A DNA stretch of 64,000 nt from Thalassolituus maritimus (GTDB lineage Bacteria; Pseudomonadota; Gammaproteobacteria; Pseudomonadales; Oceanobacteraceae): NCBI GenBank assembly GCA_913019975.1, contig CAJWBH010000013.1:1-64000 (forward strand), written 5' to 3'. The notes under the pieces were generated by a model. The model was not told the DNA's origin. It ran no database searches and was given only the letters and a program-made list of their open reading frames with translations. Shown piece after piece: positions 17,253-26,449 of this stretch. Each line of letters starts with the position of its first letter. Within the stretch, counting starts at the first letter, position 1. The translations under genes and the position numbers were made by a program.

Positions 17253-17429
17253 TGGCGCGCTCGGGAGGATTATTTACACCCTTCGGGCCGTCGTCGCAGG
17301 CTCCGACGTTGTTTCGCTTCGCTCTACTCGAACCTGAGGAGGTTCTCATCATCTCTGTCGCGCTAACAAATTTATTAATAAAACGAGATGGGTGGGGAAA
17401 ATATTTTGCTTCGGGGAAGGTTTCTGAAA
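17253..17429 (-). ncRNA. RtT-like tRNA-linked repeat RNA, distal unit
   Basis: Transcribed on the minus strand after unit 17430-17605, this unit contains hairpins GAACCT-CCTC-AGGTTC, CGTCG...CGACG and CCCGAAGGG, and ends in the 19-nt tRNA-Arg 3' end with CCA. The order of a GAGAACCT hairpin, an AGCGAAGCG segment and a CCCGAAGGG loop before a tRNA-like end resembles the RtT RNA family as I remember it. If tRNA-processing enzymes cut at the CCA, a small RNA of about 177 nt would be released. No T-rich terminator follows, so termination may be Rho-dependent. Confidence 0.6.
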
Positions 17430-17605
17430 TGGCGCGCTCGGGAGGATTATTTACACCCTTCGGGCCGTCGTCGCAGGCTCCGACGTTGTTTCGCTTCGCT
17501 CTACTCGAACCTGAGGAGGTTCTCATCATCTCCGTCGCGCTAACAAATTTGTTAATAAACGAGATGGGTGGGGAAAATATCTTGCTTCGGGGAAGGTTTC
17601 TGAAA
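17430..17605 (-). ncRNA. RtT-like tRNA-linked repeat RNA, proximal unit
   Basis: This 176-nt unit starts right after the CCA of the second tRNA-Arg and ends at a 19-nt copy of the same tRNA 3' end. It shares all hairpins with the next unit; the main difference is one missing A in an A-rich stretch near 17562. Both units lie in one presumptive transcript with tRNA-Ser and two tRNA-Arg. Confidence 0.6.
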
Positions 17606-17682
17606 TGGCGCGCTCGGGAGGATTCGAACCTCCGACCGCCTGGTTCGTAGCCAGGTACTCTATCCAGCTGAGCTACGAGCGC
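17606..17682 (-). tRNA. tRNA-Arg (anticodon ACG), copy 2
   Basis: 77 nt with encoded CCA. Acceptor stem GCGCTCG/CGAGCGC with discriminator G, D arm GCTC...GAGT, anticodon stem CCTGG/CCAGG with loop CTACGAA (anticodon ACG, normally deaminated to ICG), and T arm GGAGGTTCGAATCCTCC. Identical to copy 1, with a 38-bp spacer between them. Confidence 0.97.
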
Positions 17683-17720
17683 GCATCAGAAAATCACGAT
17701 ATAAACATTCAAAGAAAGAA

Positions 17721-17797
17721 TGGCGCGCTCGGGAGGATTCGAACCTCCGACCGCCTGGTTCGTAGCCAGGTACTCTATCCAGCTGAGCTACGAGCGC
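17721..17797 (-). tRNA. tRNA-Arg (anticodon ACG), copy 1
   Basis: The same 77-nt cloverleaf as copy 2, with encoded CCA and loop CTACGAA. Its place downstream of csrA and tRNA-Ser(GCU) matches the serV-argVYZQ cluster of E. coli, which has four arginine copies; only two intact copies remain here, plus two 19-nt 3' remnants. Confidence 0.97.
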
Positions 17798-17877
17798 GCA
17801 TCGTGGGGCGCGTATTATAGGGTTGTTGAGTAAGGTGTCAACGACTTAAATACGCTTCTGCCGAAGCAGAAAGAACG

Positions 17878-17967
17878 TGGCGGAGAGAGAGGGATTCGAA
17901 CCCTCGATAGGGGTAAACCTATACGCCCTTAGCAGGGGCGCGCCTTCAGCCACTCGGCCATCTCTCC
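17878..17967 (-). tRNA. tRNA-Ser (anticodon GCU)
   Basis: 90 nt with CCA and the long variable arm of a class II tRNA. Acceptor stem GGAGAGA/TCTCTCC, anticodon stem CGCCC/GGGCG with loop CTGCTAA (anticodon GCT), and T arm GAGGGTTCGAATCCCTC. It is first in the tRNA operon, just after a promoter. Confidence 0.97.
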
Positions 17968-17981
17968 ACATCACGGCGCGC

Positions 17982-18009
17982 ATCATACCACGTTCAGAGA
18001 ATTTTCAAA
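17982..18009 (-). promoter_or_regulatory. Promoter of the tRNA-Ser/tRNA-Arg operon
   Basis: On the minus strand TTTGAA (18009-18004) and TATGAT (17987-17982) are separated by 16 nt, followed by a GC-rich discriminator (GCGCGCCG) before the tRNA-Ser 5' end. GC-rich discriminators are typical of stringently controlled stable RNA promoters. Confidence 0.6.
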
Positions 18010-18034
18010 GGAAAAATTCAAGAAAATTAAGGCG

Positions 18035-18229
18035 TTAGTAGTTACCGTTAGGGTCACCACCGTCCTTCTCGCGCTGAATGCGCTGGTAAATTTCCTCGCG
18101 GTGTACTGCAACTTCTTTAGGGGCATTCACACCGATTCGTACCTGATTTCCTTTAACACCCAAAACGGTCACAGTGACTTCGTCACCAACCATCAGTGTT
18201 TCACCAACACGGCGGGTCAAAATAAGCAT
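18035..18229 (-). CDS. csrA: Carbon storage regulator CsrA
   Basis: 64 residues beginning [27 protein letters not shown], the canonical CsrA/RsmA sequence; an in-frame upstream ATG at 18382 is not used because GGAG lies 9 nt before 18229. CsrA is a dimeric RNA-binding protein that recognises GGA in loops near ribosome-binding sites and controls carbon flux, motility and biofilm. R44-region [16 protein letters not shown] is intact. It sits between lysC and tRNA-Ser as in pseudomonads (alaS-lysC-csrA). Confidence 0.97.
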   Translation of the reverse strand: MLILTRRVGETLMVGDEVTVTVLGVKGNQVRIGVNAPKEVAVHREEIYQRIQREKDGGDPNGNY

Positions 18230-18360
18230 AGAGGTTCTCCTCAGATTCCAGTTTCTGTATAGGGTGCTGTGACATTCGTCACCTTTGTGTCCCACTCTTC
18301 CAGTATTGACCAGATCAGCCAGTTTTAAAGCCGGGTCCTGCGCAGAGTGAGGACTATTTG

Positions 18361-18399
18361 TTATTAGTGGGCATTCCTTCATGGGCCGCCCACTGATAA
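18361..18399 (-). terminator. Hairpin after lysC
   Basis: TTATTAGTGGGC (18361-18372) pairs with GCCCACTGATAA (18388-18399) with one mismatch. There is no long T-run on the minus strand, so termination may be partial, letting some lysC transcription reach csrA. Confidence 0.45.
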
Positions 18400-18408
18400 C
18401 ACCAGAGC

Positions 18409-19644
18409 TTAGTGCTCTTCGGTCACCTCTGCATCCAGTCCGAACGCGGTATGCAGCGCACGAACAGCAAGCTCGAGGTACTTTTCCTCAATCACGACTG
18501 AAATCTTGATTTCAGAGGTCGTAATCGCAAGGATATTGATGCTTTCATCCGCCAGCGTCTTAAACATTTTGCTGGCCACACCGGCATGGGATCTCATACC
18601 TACCCCTACTAGAGACACCTTACAGATGTCATCAGTTCCGTTAACGCCTTCCGCATTGAGTTCTTCGGCCAGTTCTGTAAGTAGCTTCAGTGCTTTCTGG
18701 TAGTCGTTACGGTGCACGGTGAAGGTGAAGTCAGTTGAGCCATCTTCAGAGACGTTCTGTACGATCATATCGACTTCGATGTTCGCATCACTGACAGGAA
18801 CAAGAATTCGTGACGCTACGCCCGGTACGTCAGGCACACCCTGAACTGTTACTTTTGCTTCATCACGGTTAAACGCAATACCAGAGATAACGGGTTTTTC
18901 CACGGAGCTGTTCTCCTCGGTTGTAATCAGAGTGCCGTTGCCTTCTTTGAATGAGGACAGCACACGCAAAGGAACTTTATATTTACCGGCAAATTCAACC
19001 GAGCGGATCTGCAGAACCTTTGATCCGAGGCTGGCCATTTCCAGCATTTCTTCAAACGTCACGGTTTCCATACGACGAGCAGCAGCAACCACGCGAGGGT
19101 CAGTGGTATAGACGCCATCAACGTCAGTATAGATCTGGCACTCGTCAGCATTCAGTGCCGCCGCCAGAGCCACCCCAGTGGTGTCTGAGCCACCACGACC
19201 GAGCGTCGTGATGTTGTTGTCATCATCCACCCCCTGGAAGCCAGCAACAATACAGATACCGCCGTTATCCAGAACTTCGCGCATCTTGCTGGTTTCAATA
19301 TCTTCAATACGGGCTTTCATGAACGCATTGTTAGTTTTAATGCCCACCTGCCAGCCAGTAAATGAACGCGCAGTGATACCTCGCTTTTCCAGCGCCATAG
19401 CCAGAAGAGCGATCGTCACCTGCTCACCAGTGGAAACAAGAACGTCCATTTCACGGGGAGAAGGACTATCGGTAATCGCCCCGGCTAAACCGATCAGGCG
19501 ATTCGTTTCACCGCTCATCGCTGAGACGGCAACTACCAGCTGGTGACCCTCATCGTGAAAAGCTTTCAGCTTATCTGCGACGGCTTCAATACGCTCCGTC
19601 GTGCCGACCGAGGTGCCGCCATATTTCTGTACGTACAACGCCAT
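18409..19644 (-). CDS. lysC: Aspartate kinase
   Basis: I start at ATG 19644 ([14 protein letters not shown]); the longer in-frame reading from 19713 adds 23 unlikely residues. The 411-residue length matches pseudomonad LysC. KYGGTSVG at the N-terminus binds [20 protein letters not shown] near 165 and the [12 protein letters not shown] segment near 195 are kinase core, and two ACT domains follow from about residue 265 ([36 protein letters not shown]), where lysine and/or threonine feedback acts. It performs the first step of Lys, Met and Thr synthesis. No clear Shine-Dalgarno sequence precedes the ATG. Confidence 0.96.
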   Translation of the reverse strand: MALYVQKYGGTSVGTTERIEAVADKLKAFHDEGHQLVVAVSAMSGETNRLIGLAGAITDSPSPREMDVLVSTGEQVTIALLAMALEKRGITARSFTGWQVGIKTNNAFMKARIEDIETSKMREVLDNGGICIVAGFQGVDDDNNITTLGRGGSDTTGVALAAALNADECQIYTDVDGVYTTDPRVVAAARRMETVTFEEMLEMASLGSKVLQIRSVEFAGKYKVPLRVLSSFKEGNGTLITTEENSSVEKPVISGIAFNRDEAKVTVQGVPDVPGVASRILVPVSDANIEVDMIVQNVSEDGSTDFTFTVHRNDYQKALKLLTELAEELNAEGVNGTDDICKVSLVGVGMRSHAGVASKMFKTLADESINILAITTSEIKISVVIEEKYLELAVRALHTAFGLDAEVTEEH

Positions 19645-19784
19645 ATGGGGATATCTGCGCAATTGATCAAAAGGGTCGCAATTAAACAATAAATGGGAGC
19701 ACGAGAAAAGCAATCTATAGACGTTGGACGAGACTGTTCTGCCAGATACACAACAATTCGGGCCAGACGCTGTAATTAGTGCAC

Positions 19785-19816
19785 TAAAACAAGAAAGCCC
19801 GCACGAGGGCGGGCTT
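19785..19816 (-). terminator. Intrinsic terminator of alaS
   Basis: AAGCCCGC (19795-19802) pairs with GCGGGCTT (19809-19816); the minus strand then reads TTCTTGTTTT. It separates alaS from lysC. Confidence 0.85.
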
Positions 19817-19838
19817 CAAGACGGCAGCAGGAGAAGGA

Positions 19839-22466
19839 TCAGAGCTTAGCAGCCGCCCACTCTTCAAAGGCTTTGAGCGCATCGGCAATACCTTCTGGTT
19901 TCTGACCACCGGCCTGCGCCATTTCTGGTTTACCACCACCACGGCCATCAACGTAAGCAGCCACTTCTGTAACGGCGTCACCCGCCTTCGCCTTACCGAT
20001 CAGGTCTTTAGTCACACCGGCAAGCAGGGTCACTTTCCCGTCATTGGCAGAGGCCAGCATAATCACCGCGGACCCCAGTTTGTTCTTCAGCTGGTCCATC
20101 GTGTTACGCAGCGCGGGTACATCGGCGCCATCCAGTTCGGCGGCCAGTACTTTTACACCGTTTACATCTTTCGCCTGACCTGCCAGATCTGAACCGGCGC
20201 TGGAAGCAAGCTTGCTCTTCAGTGCATCCAGTTCTTTTTCTAACTGACGGCTACGACTGATCAACTGTTCGACCTTATCGCCCACGTTATCAGTCGACCC
20301 TTTCAGAGCACGGGCAATCGTTGTCAACGTCGCTTCTTCACGGGCGACGAAATCAAGAGCAGCCTGACCAACAACCGCCTCAATACGACGGATACCCGCA
20401 GCAATACCGCTTTCTGAACTGATCTTCAGCAGGCCGATATCGCCAGTACGCTGAGCATGTGTACCACCACAGAGTTCGATCGAGAAATCATCCATTCCCA
20501 TCGACAGTACACGGACTTCATCATCGTATTTCTCACCGAAGAGAGCCATAGCGCCGGCCGCTTTCGCATCATCGATGTTCATCAAGCGCGTTGCTACCGG
20601 TGTATTCGCGCGAATGTGCGCATTCACCAGATTCTCGATCTCTGCTAATTCTTCTGGTCTGACCGCCTCAAGGTGAGAGAAGTCAAAACGCAGCTTGTCG
20701 TAGGTTACAAGAGAGCCTTTCTGTGCGACGTGCTCACCCAGTACGTTGCGCAGCGCAGCGTGTAGAAGGTGTGTTGCCGAGTGATGAATGGCTGTGGAGG
20801 CGCGTTTTTCCGCGTCCACGCTTGCGGTCAGCTGATCACCAAGAGATACCGTGCCTTCAACCAGCACACCTTGGTGCAGATGGTTTTTGCCCTCTTTGGT
20901 CGTGTCTTTTACCTGGAAGACAACACCATCCGCTTTCAGGAAACCTGTGTCTCCGGCCTGACCACCGCTTTCTGCGTAGAAGGCCGTTTCGTCAAGAACC
21001 AGGACAGCTTCGTCGCCAGCCTTCAGCTGCTCAACTTTTTCGCCGCCCACAAACAAGGCTTTCACCGTGCCGGTATTTTCCAACGACTCATAACCGAGGA
21101 AGCCGGTTTCACCGTCAAGATCCAGGCCTTGTCCGTAATCCGCAGAGAAGTTGCCAGCGGCACGGGCAGTTTCACGCTGTTTCTCCATGGCGGTATTAAA
21201 GCCGTCCTCATCAACCTTCAGATCACGCTCACGGGCCACATCCGCCGTCAGGTCGAGAGGGAAGCCATAGGTATCGTAGAGTTTGAACGCGGTCTCGCCC
21301 GGAATGGTATCGCCGCTCATATCGGCAATCGCATCGTTAAGGATCGCCATCCCCTTATCGAGTGTCTTAGCGAACTGTTCTTCTTCGATACGCAGAACTT
21401 TCTGAACGTGCTCAGACAGGTTGACCAGTTCAGGATAGGCTTCGCCCATTTGCTCACACAACGCGGGAACCAGCTTATTGAAGAAGCCTGCTGACGCACC
21501 CAGCATGTGACCATGACGTACTGCGCGACGAATAATACGACGCAGAACGTAACCACGGCCTTCATTCGATGGCAGTACGCCGTCGACTATCAGGAAACTG
21601 GTAGAGCGGATGTGGTCAGCAATCACACGCAGTGATTTGTTCTCGGTGTCTTTGCAGCCTGTCAGTTCGCCGGCCGCTTTCAGCAGTGCCTGGAAAATAT
21701 CGATTTCGTAGTTGCTGTGCACGCCCTGCATAATCGCAGAAATACGCTCAAGCCCCATGCCGGTATCCACCGATGGTTTAGGCAACGGCAGCATCTCACC
21801 GTCAGCCTTGCGCTCGAACTGCATGAAAACATTGTTCCAGATTTCAATAAAACGGTCGCCGTCTTCTTCTGGCGTGCCCGGAGGCCCACCCCAGATGTGT
21901 TCGCCATGGTCGTAGAAAATCTCGGTACACGGACCGCAAGGGCCAGTGTCACCCATCTGCCAGAAGTTATCCGATGCGTAACGTGCGCCTTTGTTATCAC
22001 CGATACGTACGATTTTATCCTCTGGAATGCCCATCTTTTTATTCCAGATATCGAACGCTTCGTCGTCTTCCGCATAAACCGTCACCATCAGTTTTTCGAC
22101 GGACAGGTTCAACCATTCTTTTGAAGTCAGGAACTCCCATGCGTAACTGATCGCATCCTCTTTGAAGTAGTCGCCGAAGCTGAAATTACCCAGCATTTCA
22201 AAGAAGGTATGGTGACGCGCCGTGTAGCCCACGTTTTCCAGGTCATTGTGCTTACCCCCGGCACGAACACAGCGCTGCGAAGACGCGGCACGGGTGTAAC
22301 TGCGAACGTCGTTACCGAGGAAGCAGTCTTTGAACTGCACCATACCGGCGTTGGTAAACAGCAGCGTCGGATCGTTACCCGGCACCAGTGGGCTGGAGGC
22401 AACGATTTCGTGTCCCTTCGATGCGAAGAAGTCGAGGAACGCCTGGCGGATTTCTGAGCTTTTCAT
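19839..22466 (-). CDS. alaS: Alanine-tRNA ligase
   Basis: I use ATG 22466 ([19 protein letters not shown]), matching other AlaS proteins; a TTG at 22484 is also in frame. The 875 residues carry the class II aminoacylation domain ([19 protein letters not shown] near 25-43), the editing domain with zinc ligands HSATH near 562 and CGGTH near 660, and the C-terminal C-Ala domain ending [13 protein letters not shown], the conserved GGG motif. It charges tRNA-Ala and edits Ser and Gly. Its neighbours lysC and csrA are conserved; the recA-recX pair, contiguous with it in many gammaproteobacteria, lies 5 kb away behind unrelated genes. Confidence 0.97.
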   Translation of the reverse strand: MKSSEIRQAFLDFFASKGHEIVASSPLVPGNDPTLLFTNAGMVQFKDCFLGNDVRSYTRAASSQRCVRAGGKHNDLENVGYTARHHTFFEMLGNFSFGDYFKEDAISYAWEFLTSKEWLNLSVEKLMVTVYAEDDEAFDIWNKKMGIPEDKIVRIGDNKGARYASDNFWQMGDTGPCGPCTEIFYDHGEHIWGGPPGTPEEDGDRFIEIWNNVFMQFERKADGEMLPLPKPSVDTGMGLERISAIMQGVHSNYEIDIFQALLKAAGELTGCKDTENKSLRVIADHIRSTSFLIVDGVLPSNEGRGYVLRRIIRRAVRHGHMLGASAGFFNKLVPALCEQMGEAYPELVNLSEHVQKVLRIEEEQFAKTLDKGMAILNDAIADMSGDTIPGETAFKLYDTYGFPLDLTADVARERDLKVDEDGFNTAMEKQRETARAAGNFSADYGQGLDLDGETGFLGYESLENTGTVKALFVGGEKVEQLKAGDEAVLVLDETAFYAESGGQAGDTGFLKADGVVFQVKDTTKEGKNHLHQGVLVEGTVSLGDQLTASVDAEKRASTAIHHSATHLLHAALRNVLGEHVAQKGSLVTYDKLRFDFSHLEAVRPEELAEIENLVNAHIRANTPVATRLMNIDDAKAAGAMALFGEKYDDEVRVLSMGMDDFSIELCGGTHAQRTGDIGLLKISSESGIAAGIRRIEAVVGQAALDFVAREEATLTTIARALKGSTDNVGDKVEQLISRSRQLEKELDALKSKLASSAGSDLAGQAKDVNGVKVLAAELDGADVPALRNTMDQLKNKLGSAVIMLASANDGKVTLLAGVTKDLIGKAKAGDAVTEVAAYVDGRGGGKPEMAQAGGQKPEGIADALKAFEEWAAAKL

Positions 22467-22619
22467 ACGGTTGCGTGATTCCAAACGAGTTCAGAGATAA
22501 TAAGCAGGTCAGTATAGCGGTTTGTAGGCCGGAGTCCCACAGCAAGGAATGGGTTGACTACGTTTTAAACAGGCAATAACATAACTGCATGGTTATTTTA
22601 TTATAAGCAGGCTAATTCT

Positions 22620-22823
22620 ATGAACATTGATCGTCTCGTCTTTGCTATCGCCGGCTCGTTTATTCTGCTCAGTATCGCGCTGTCGCAGCTGCATTCTGAA
22701 TACTGGCTGTTCTTCACGGGTTTTGTAGGCTTGAACATGCTCCAGGCGGCTTTTACCGGTTTCTGCCCACTGGCCCGGATTCTCAAGGTGTTTGGCGTCA
22801 AAACAGGCTGTGCGTTCAACTGA
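22620..22823 (+). CDS. DUF2892 (YgaP-like) small membrane protein
   Basis: 67 residues with two predicted membrane helices: about 7-25 ([17 protein letters not shown]) and 28-45 ([18 protein letters not shown]), then [17 protein letters not shown], the conserved FCP...LG.K.GC ending of DUF2892. In YgaP this segment follows a rhodanese domain; here it stands alone. Role unknown; the two Cys residues could be in sulphur chemistry. AGG precedes the ATG. Divergent from alaS. Confidence 0.88.
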   Translation: MNIDRLVFAIAGSFILLSIALSQLHSEYWLFFTGFVGLNMLQAAFTGFCPLARILKVFGVKTGCAFN

Positions 22824-22941
22824 GAGTTCGTCTGGAAGAGAGAGATCGTTCCGTACCGCCGAAGCACTTCAAGCTTTGGCGGAAAACCACACGCCAAGGT
22901 AATAAAGCGTATGTATACTGGCCCTCTTTATTGGGGGTTTT

Positions 22942-23913
22942 ATGCAACGTTTTTTCGTTTTTACACTATCTGTATTCCTAAGCCTTCCAGTGCTTGCAAC
23001 AGACTGGAAAGACTATCCAGAAGATCTTCAGCAATACGACTTTTCAGGAGATAAGCTGCAACAGCAGTGGCAGGACCTGACGAAGCTGACACGGGTTGAG
23101 TACCCGGATGTCGACTGGATCAGATCAATGATGACCGACTATCCACGTCTCGCTCACCATATGATGGTTCTGGGCGCAGATCCTGAAGCTCACCCGGCCG
23201 TCTTTAAAGCAATTCAGGACAGTGATTACTCAGATCTGGCCAGCGCGGTTCAGGAAGTCTGGCGTTTACACTATTCAGGCCAATACGAAAAAGCGTATGA
23301 ACTGGGTATGCAGCTTGGACCCGTCGGAGAAGTGCCTGCGATTTATTCCCGCCTGGTTCATGCGACCCTTCTGATTGATGATCACGATGACAAAATGGAA
23401 GAGTTTGCTGAAGCCGCTGCTTTATCCAATGAAGGCCTGGCTCTCGCTCCAGAATACCGCTTTGCAGAATTCGGACTGGTCTATGCGAAAGTCCGCATGC
23501 TCGAGTTAATGAGCACAGGAGAGGCCCGCAGCTCCGGTTATATTCCTATCGCACAGGATAAGCTCGATAAGTTGCAGGAGTACGCACCAGATCGCGGCGC
23601 TTACCCTCTCACACGGGGTGGGCTTGAAGCCGGCATCGTTGAGCGCGTAGGCTCATTTCTGGGAAGCATTACTTACGGTGCGACAGAAAGCAGCGCGATT
23701 GAGAATTTTGAAAAAGCTCAGAAACTGTTGCCGGATATGGCGATCGTTTACAACGAATACTCTGTAGGCTTGATTCGCCTTGATGAAGATAACTTCCGCA
23801 AAGAGATACGCAAACTACTGAACACATGCTTGGCCATTGAGCCCGTCAATGCTGAAGATGCCCTGAATCAAATGCATTGCAAACGCACGCTTGAATCTAT
23901 GAATAAGGATTAA
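22942..23913 (+). CDS. Periplasmic TPR-like protein of unknown function
   Basis: 323 residues: signal peptide 1-19 (FFVFTLSVFLSLPVLA), then an Asp/Tyr-rich region and helical repeats that look tetratricopeptide-like (LHYSGQYEKAYELGMQLGP near 110, EEFAEAAALSNEGLALAPEYRFAEFGLVYAKV near 150, SSAIENFEKAQKLLPDMAIVYNEYSVGLIRL near 252). The last is a clear TPR-like pair. No enzyme motif is recognised. GGGGG just upstream can act as a ribosome-binding site. It is 5 bp before the next small membrane gene, so the two are likely co-transcribed and may work together. Confidence 0.7.
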   Translation: MQRFFVFTLSVFLSLPVLATDWKDYPEDLQQYDFSGDKLQQQWQDLTKLTRVEYPDVDWIRSMMTDYPRLAHHMMVLGADPEAHPAVFKAIQDSDYSDLASAVQEVWRLHYSGQYEKAYELGMQLGPVGEVPAIYSRLVHATLLIDDHDDKMEEFAEAAALSNEGLALAPEYRFAEFGLVYAKVRMLELMSTGEARSSGYIPIAQDKLDKLQEYAPDRGAYPLTRGGLEAGIVERVGSFLGSITYGATESSAIENFEKAQKLLPDMAIVYNEYSVGLIRLDEDNFRKEIRKLLNTCLAIEPVNAEDALNQMHCKRTLESMNKD

Positions 23914-23918
23914 AAGCA

Positions 23919-24161
23919 ATGGAAAATAGCGGTGTAATTTACCTGATGATGCTGCCAGCGATGGCCGTCACTATGCTGCATCTCGGCATCGGCCCTTTCG
24001 GCCATCCGAGCATGATAAAACACCACCTTGCTTTCCTGCGCGCACCAAAATTACTAAGAATAATAATTCAGGCAATCTGCATCGCCGTGCTTTTCACGGG
24101 CGCTGCACAAATGCTTGGAATGATCGACCTCACCACCTCCACAGACAATCCAGCTGATTGA
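23919..24161 (+). CDS. Small membrane protein of unknown function
   Basis: 80 residues with two hydrophobic segments, about 7-26 (IYLMMLPAMAVTMLHLGIG) and 46-66 (LRIIIQAICIAVLFTGAAQML), joined by a basic loop (KHHLAFLRAPKLLR). AGGA lies 10 nt upstream inside the end of the preceding gene, so expression is probably coupled. Four codons after it an ATG begins the hydrolase gene. I do not recognise the family. Confidence 0.65.
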   Translation: MENSGVIYLMMLPAMAVTMLHLGIGPFGHPSMIKHHLAFLRAPKLLRIIIQAICIAVLFTGAAQMLGMIDLTTSTDNPAD

Positions 24162-24169
24162 GAGGAATC

Positions 24170-25030
24170 ATGGACACTACCCACATTTACAACGGACCAA
24201 TAGGCCTCGAAACCCGACACGCAGGCCCAGCCGATGGCGAGGTCGTTATTCTATTACACGGTTTCCCAGAGTGCTGGAGCACCTGGCGCCATCAGATTCC
24301 TGTGTTAGCGGAAGCCGGTTACCGGGTATTCGTACCGAATATGCGTGGCTACGGACATTCGTCCAAACCAGCCGACGTAAGCGACTATCACGTCGATGAG
24401 CTGATCAAAGATGTCGATGCCATCCGCCGTTATGCCGGTGTCGAGAAAATCCATCTTGTCGGTCACGACTGGGGCGCCATGGTTGCCTGGTGGTACGCAC
24501 TGAATAAACCTGAGCAGCTTGCCAGCCTGAGCATTCTGAACGTGCCCCACCCTAAGGTATTCCTGGGAACAGTGCGTAAAAGTCCGGTACAGATGCTAAA
24601 AAGCTGGTACGTGTTCTATTTTCAGATCCCGCGCCTGCCAGAATTGACGTTGCCAGTGAATAATTTCTTCTTTTTCAGAGATATTCTCAAGCGTACATCC
24701 AATAAAGGCAGCTACAGCGACGAGGACTTCAGTGAACTGCAAAAACACTGGCGTATTCCTGGAGCTATGCGAGCCATGGTCAACTACTATCGCTCAGCGT
24801 TACGTAGCCAGCCTAAGTCACCGAGAGGCGACCGGATTAAAACGCCGACTCAGATACTCTGGGGGGAGCACGACCTCGCGCTGACGCTGGAAATGGCGCG
24901 AGACAGCGAAAAATTCCTCGACAATGGCTCACTGACTACTTACCCGGATGCGACACACTGGCTCGCGCACGACAAACCGGCGGAAGTTTCTGCTCGCCTC
25001 ATAGGCCATTTCGAAGCCAACCCCGCCTGA
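24170..25030 (+). CDS. Alpha/beta hydrolase, epoxide hydrolase-like
   Basis: I start at ATG 24170, preceded by AGAGGA; a TTG at 24158 is also in frame. 286 residues. LLHGFPECWSTWRHQ near 26 is the oxyanion HGxP motif, VPNMRGYGHSSKP near 51 is typical of epoxide hydrolases, GHDWGAMVAWW near 99 has Asp (not Ser) as nucleophile, GEHDLAL near 231 supplies the acid and ATHWLAHD near 261 the catalytic His. The Asp nucleophile points to epoxide hydrolase or haloalkane dehalogenase. It follows the small membrane gene closely and ends before a G10 tract. Confidence 0.85.
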   Translation: MDTTHIYNGPIGLETRHAGPADGEVVILLHGFPECWSTWRHQIPVLAEAGYRVFVPNMRGYGHSSKPADVSDYHVDELIKDVDAIRRYAGVEKIHLVGHDWGAMVAWWYALNKPEQLASLSILNVPHPKVFLGTVRKSPVQMLKSWYVFYFQIPRLPELTLPVNNFFFFRDILKRTSNKGSYSDEDFSELQKHWRIPGAMRAMVNYYRSALRSQPKSPRGDRIKTPTQILWGEHDLALTLEMARDSEKFLDNGSLTTYPDATHWLAHDKPAEVSARLIGHFEANPA

Positions 25031-25073
25031 TCCATCTCAGGTGCGGAAAGGTTCCCCCCTCATTTGACCTAAC

Positions 25074-25083
25074 GGGGGGGGGG
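25074..25083 (+). repeat. G10 homopolymer tract upstream of ndh
   Basis: Ten consecutive G residues lie 80 bp before the NADH dehydrogenase start and about 44 bp before its -10 element. Six C residues at 25053-25058 could pair with part of it, giving a hairpin that may end the hydrolase transcript. Tracts of this length are prone to slippage. Confidence 0.7.
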
Positions 25084-25126
25084 TTATAAGCCGCCATAAA
25101 TTTCCGACTTTTTATACGATTCGCCG

Positions 25127-25132
25127 TATAAT
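25127..25132 (+). promoter_or_regulatory. ndh promoter -10 element
   Basis: A perfect TATAAT sits 31 bp before the ATG of the NADH dehydrogenase gene. The best -35 match (TTCCGA) is poor with a 19-nt gap, so the promoter may need an activator. Confidence 0.55.
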
Positions 25133-25162
25133 GCCGCCAATTTCATTTATAGGGAGTACCCC

Positions 25163-26449
25163 ATGCAACGAATCGTCATAGTCGGCGGTGGCGCAGGTGG
25201 ACTGGAACTGGCCACACAGCTCGGGCGTAAACTCGGTCGAAAGAGAAAAGCCGAGGTTGTGTTAATTGACGCCACCCCAACCCACCTGTGGAAGCCATTA
25301 CTGCACGAAGTCGCTACTGGCGCACTGGACTCAGGCATCGATGAACTGAACTACCGCGCCCACGGCAAAAAACACGGGTTTCATTTTCAGATCGGGCGAA
25401 TGAGTGGACTGAATCGCGAGAAAAAATCGCTTGTTCTCGAAGCTATGCTCGATGATGAGGGCAAGGAAGTATTGCCAGAGCGTACCGTCGATTACGATAC
25501 GCTCGTCATGGCATTAGGCAGCGTCACCAATGATTTTGGAACTAAAGGCGCAGCGGAAAACTGCATTTTTCTGGATAGCCGTGACCAGGCTGAGCGCTTC
25601 CATAAATTACTACTGAATGAATTCCTACGCTGCAGTAACCTGGAAGAGCCGCGACCACTCGAAGTGGCCATTGTCGGTGCTGGCGCGACCGGCGTGGAAC
25701 TGTCTGCCGAGTTGTATAACACCGCAGAAGTAATGGCCTCATACGGCCTTAAAAACGTCTCGCCAGAGCAGCTTAAGGTTCGCTTAATAGAAGCCGGAGA
25801 CCGTATTTTACCGGCTCTTCCTCCACGGTTATCTGCAGCAGCTACCCGGGAACTTGAGTCACTCGGTGTTGAAGTCATGACCTCAACCATGATCACTGAA
25901 GTTACTGATTCAGGGTTTGTGAATAAATCGGGCGAACATATTCCAGCCGTTATCCGTGTCTGGGCAGCAGGCGTAAAAGCCCCTGAGTTTATGAAAGAAC
26001 TCGGTCTCGAAACAAATCGTGCAAACCAGTTAGTCGTGAACAATAGCCTGCAGACTGAAGACGAGAACATTTTTGCACTTGGCGATTGCTGCAGTGTTAT
26101 TGATAAAGCAACAGGAAAGCCCGTGCCCCCGCGTGCGCAAGCTGCGCATCAACAGTCATCTCATCTGGTAAAAGCCCTGAGCGCGAGACACAAAGGCAAA
26201 GCCATGCCGGAGTTTGTGTATAAAGACAAAGGCTCTCTGGTGTCCCTGAGCCGCTACAGCACGGTTGGAAGCCTGATGGGGAACCTGACCAAAGGGTCGA
26301 TGATGATTGAGGGGCGCTTAGCACGCCTGGTCTACGTGTCACTCTATCGACTGCACCAGGTAGCATTACACGGGTACTGGCATACCCTGCTGCTTACCCT
26401 GGTTGGACACATCAATAAAGTTATTCGTCCTCGGTTGAAATTGCATTAA
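25163..26449 (+). CDS. ndh: Type II NADH dehydrogenase (NDH-2)
   Basis: 428 residues with two Rossmann motifs: [19 protein letters not shown] at 3-21 for FAD and [18 protein letters not shown] near 170 for [18 protein letters not shown] near 40, [11 protein letters not shown] near 268 and NIFALGDCC near 303 are typical of NDH-2. The C-terminal amphipathic stretch ([22 protein letters not shown]) probably anchors it to the cytoplasmic face of the membrane. NDH-2 passes electrons from NADH to quinone without pumping protons. GGGAG precedes the ATG. Its 3' end overlaps the convergent AraC gene by 29 bp. Confidence 0.92.
   Translation: MQRIVIVGGGAGGLELATQLGRKLGRKRKAEVVLIDATPTHLWKPLLHEVATGALDSGIDELNYRAHGKKHGFHFQIGRMSGLNREKKSLVLEAMLDDEGKEVLPERTVDYDTLVMALGSVTNDFGTKGAAENCIFLDSRDQAERFHKLLLNEFLRCSNLEEPRPLEVAIVGAGATGVELSAELYNTAEVMASYGLKNVSPEQLKVRLIEAGDRILPALPPRLSAAATRELESLGVEVMTSTMITEVTDSGFVNKSGEHIPAVIRVWAAGVKAPEFMKELGLETNRANQLVVNNSLQTEDENIFALGDCCSVIDKATGKPVPPRAQAAHQQSSHLVKALSARHKGKAMPEFVYKDKGSLVSLSRYSTVGSLMGNLTKGSMMIEGRLARLVYVSLYRLHQVALHGYWHTLLLTLVGHINKVIRPRLKLH

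Larger units (their letters stand above)
17237..17626 (-). repeat. Tandem 176/177-bp repeats derived from the tRNA-Arg 3' end
   Basis: The sequence starting GGGAAGGTTTCTG recurs at 17237, 17414 and 17590 (periods 177 and 176), the third copy running into the intact tRNA-Arg. The first two copies differ by only a few bases and one indel. Each contains the last 19 nt of the tRNA-Arg (17253-17271 and 17430-17448), after which the sequence diverges from the tRNA. In E. coli the tyrT operon carries 178-bp units that each begin with 19 bp of the tRNA-Tyr 3' end, so unit length and tRNA remnant both match, but the tRNA here is arginine. Confidence 0.9.

Noticed and set aside
17183..17650. Plus-strand ORF of 155 codons over the tRNA repeat array
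   Set aside because: It is antisense to tRNA-Arg and its repeats, and its own sequence is duplicated because the DNA is; a typical false ORF next to tRNA genes.
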